NCBI GenBank assembly: GCA_025667525.1
Contig: CM046877.1
Coordinates: forward strand, 293,814,364-293,878,363
Origin: Glebionis coronaria
Lineage: Eukaryota > Streptophyta > Magnoliopsida > Asterales > Asteraceae
Direction of reading: 5' to 3'
Length of the DNA stretch: 64,000 bases
The translations under genes were made by a program, and so were the position numbers. Below, one piece after another: positions 63,889 through 64,000 of this stretch. The notes under the pieces are model-generated. The model saw nothing but the letters and a program-made list of their open reading frames with translations, was not told where the DNA came from and did no database searches. Each line of letters begins with the position of its first letter. The first letter of the stretch is position 1.

Positions 63889-64000
63889 ATCTCCCCTTAT
63901 TTGGATATACAATATGCCTAAGTCTATTTTGTAATAAGTGAGAAAAGAGGCTTCTTCTCATACTGACTAAGCTACTGATAAAGAGTCTGGTTTTTAACAA
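63889..64000 (-). mobile_element. Polypurine tract and 3' internal end of the copia element
   Basis: AAGGGGAGAT precedes the LTR on the minus strand. The rest of the element lies beyond the window. Confidence 0.5.

Overview
This window looks like repeat-rich nuclear DNA of a eudicot plant. The best guess is Asteraceae, from the style of its LTR-element proteins (for example a non-autonomous ORF ending in an acidic 'EDTVFDPDI' tail), but this is not proven. Most of the 64 kb is transposon DNA. The only clearly intact host genes are two short CC-type (ROXY-class) glutaredoxin genes on the minus strand near 26.0 and 34.4 kb.

Layout. 1-3742: 3' part of an Athila-like Ty3/gypsy element (element 1) with its 3' LTR. 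3862-5152: a Ty1/copia-type LTR. 5153-5531: the polypurine tract and LTR of a second copia element, followed by a tRNA-iMet-type PBS, a T-rich leader and a TTCCGA minisatellite up to about 6865. 7848-16232: complete non-autonomous Athila-type element 2 on the minus strand, with a 5-bp target duplication AACGT, an open gag-protease frame, and only the tail of integrase. 16630-17418: an unrecognised ORF that ends in a long (AT)n tract. 17702-25400: AT-rich DNA bounded by two Helitron-like 3' ends that point outward, with a higher-order minisatellite and several duplications inside. 25829-34567: the two glutaredoxin genes, separated by a small chromovirus derivative (27429-29371) with an unusual inverted third LTR. 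36365-60580: a large degenerate Athila-like element (element 5). Its 3' LTR was split by 9.2 kb of nested DNA: non-autonomous element 3 (51181-58473) followed by an inverted LTR with part of its internal region (element 4, 58486-60392). 61767-62880: a decayed PIF1/Helitron-type helicase. About 63150-64000: another copia LTR on the minus strand.

How the parts relate. Elements 1 to 4 are related families. They share LTR ends (TGATAGGTGTG...TATCA), and where these regions are present they share a tRNA-Asp-like PBS and repeated AAGTGTAGGGG purine tracts. Elements 1, 2, 3 and 5 also share a conserved small hairpin upstream of one of the purine tracts. None of elements 1 to 4 has reverse transcriptase in this window. 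Element 5 encodes RT, RNase H and integrase, but these are broken by stops and frameshifts. The non-autonomous families would therefore need enzymes supplied from elsewhere in the genome. The most unusual observations are the chromovirus insertion with LTR 5' ends at both of its termini, the repeated hairpin plus purine-tract module, and TTCCGA-core arrays inside otherwise unrelated element leaders and LTRs.

All identities and family calls were made by eye, with no database search.
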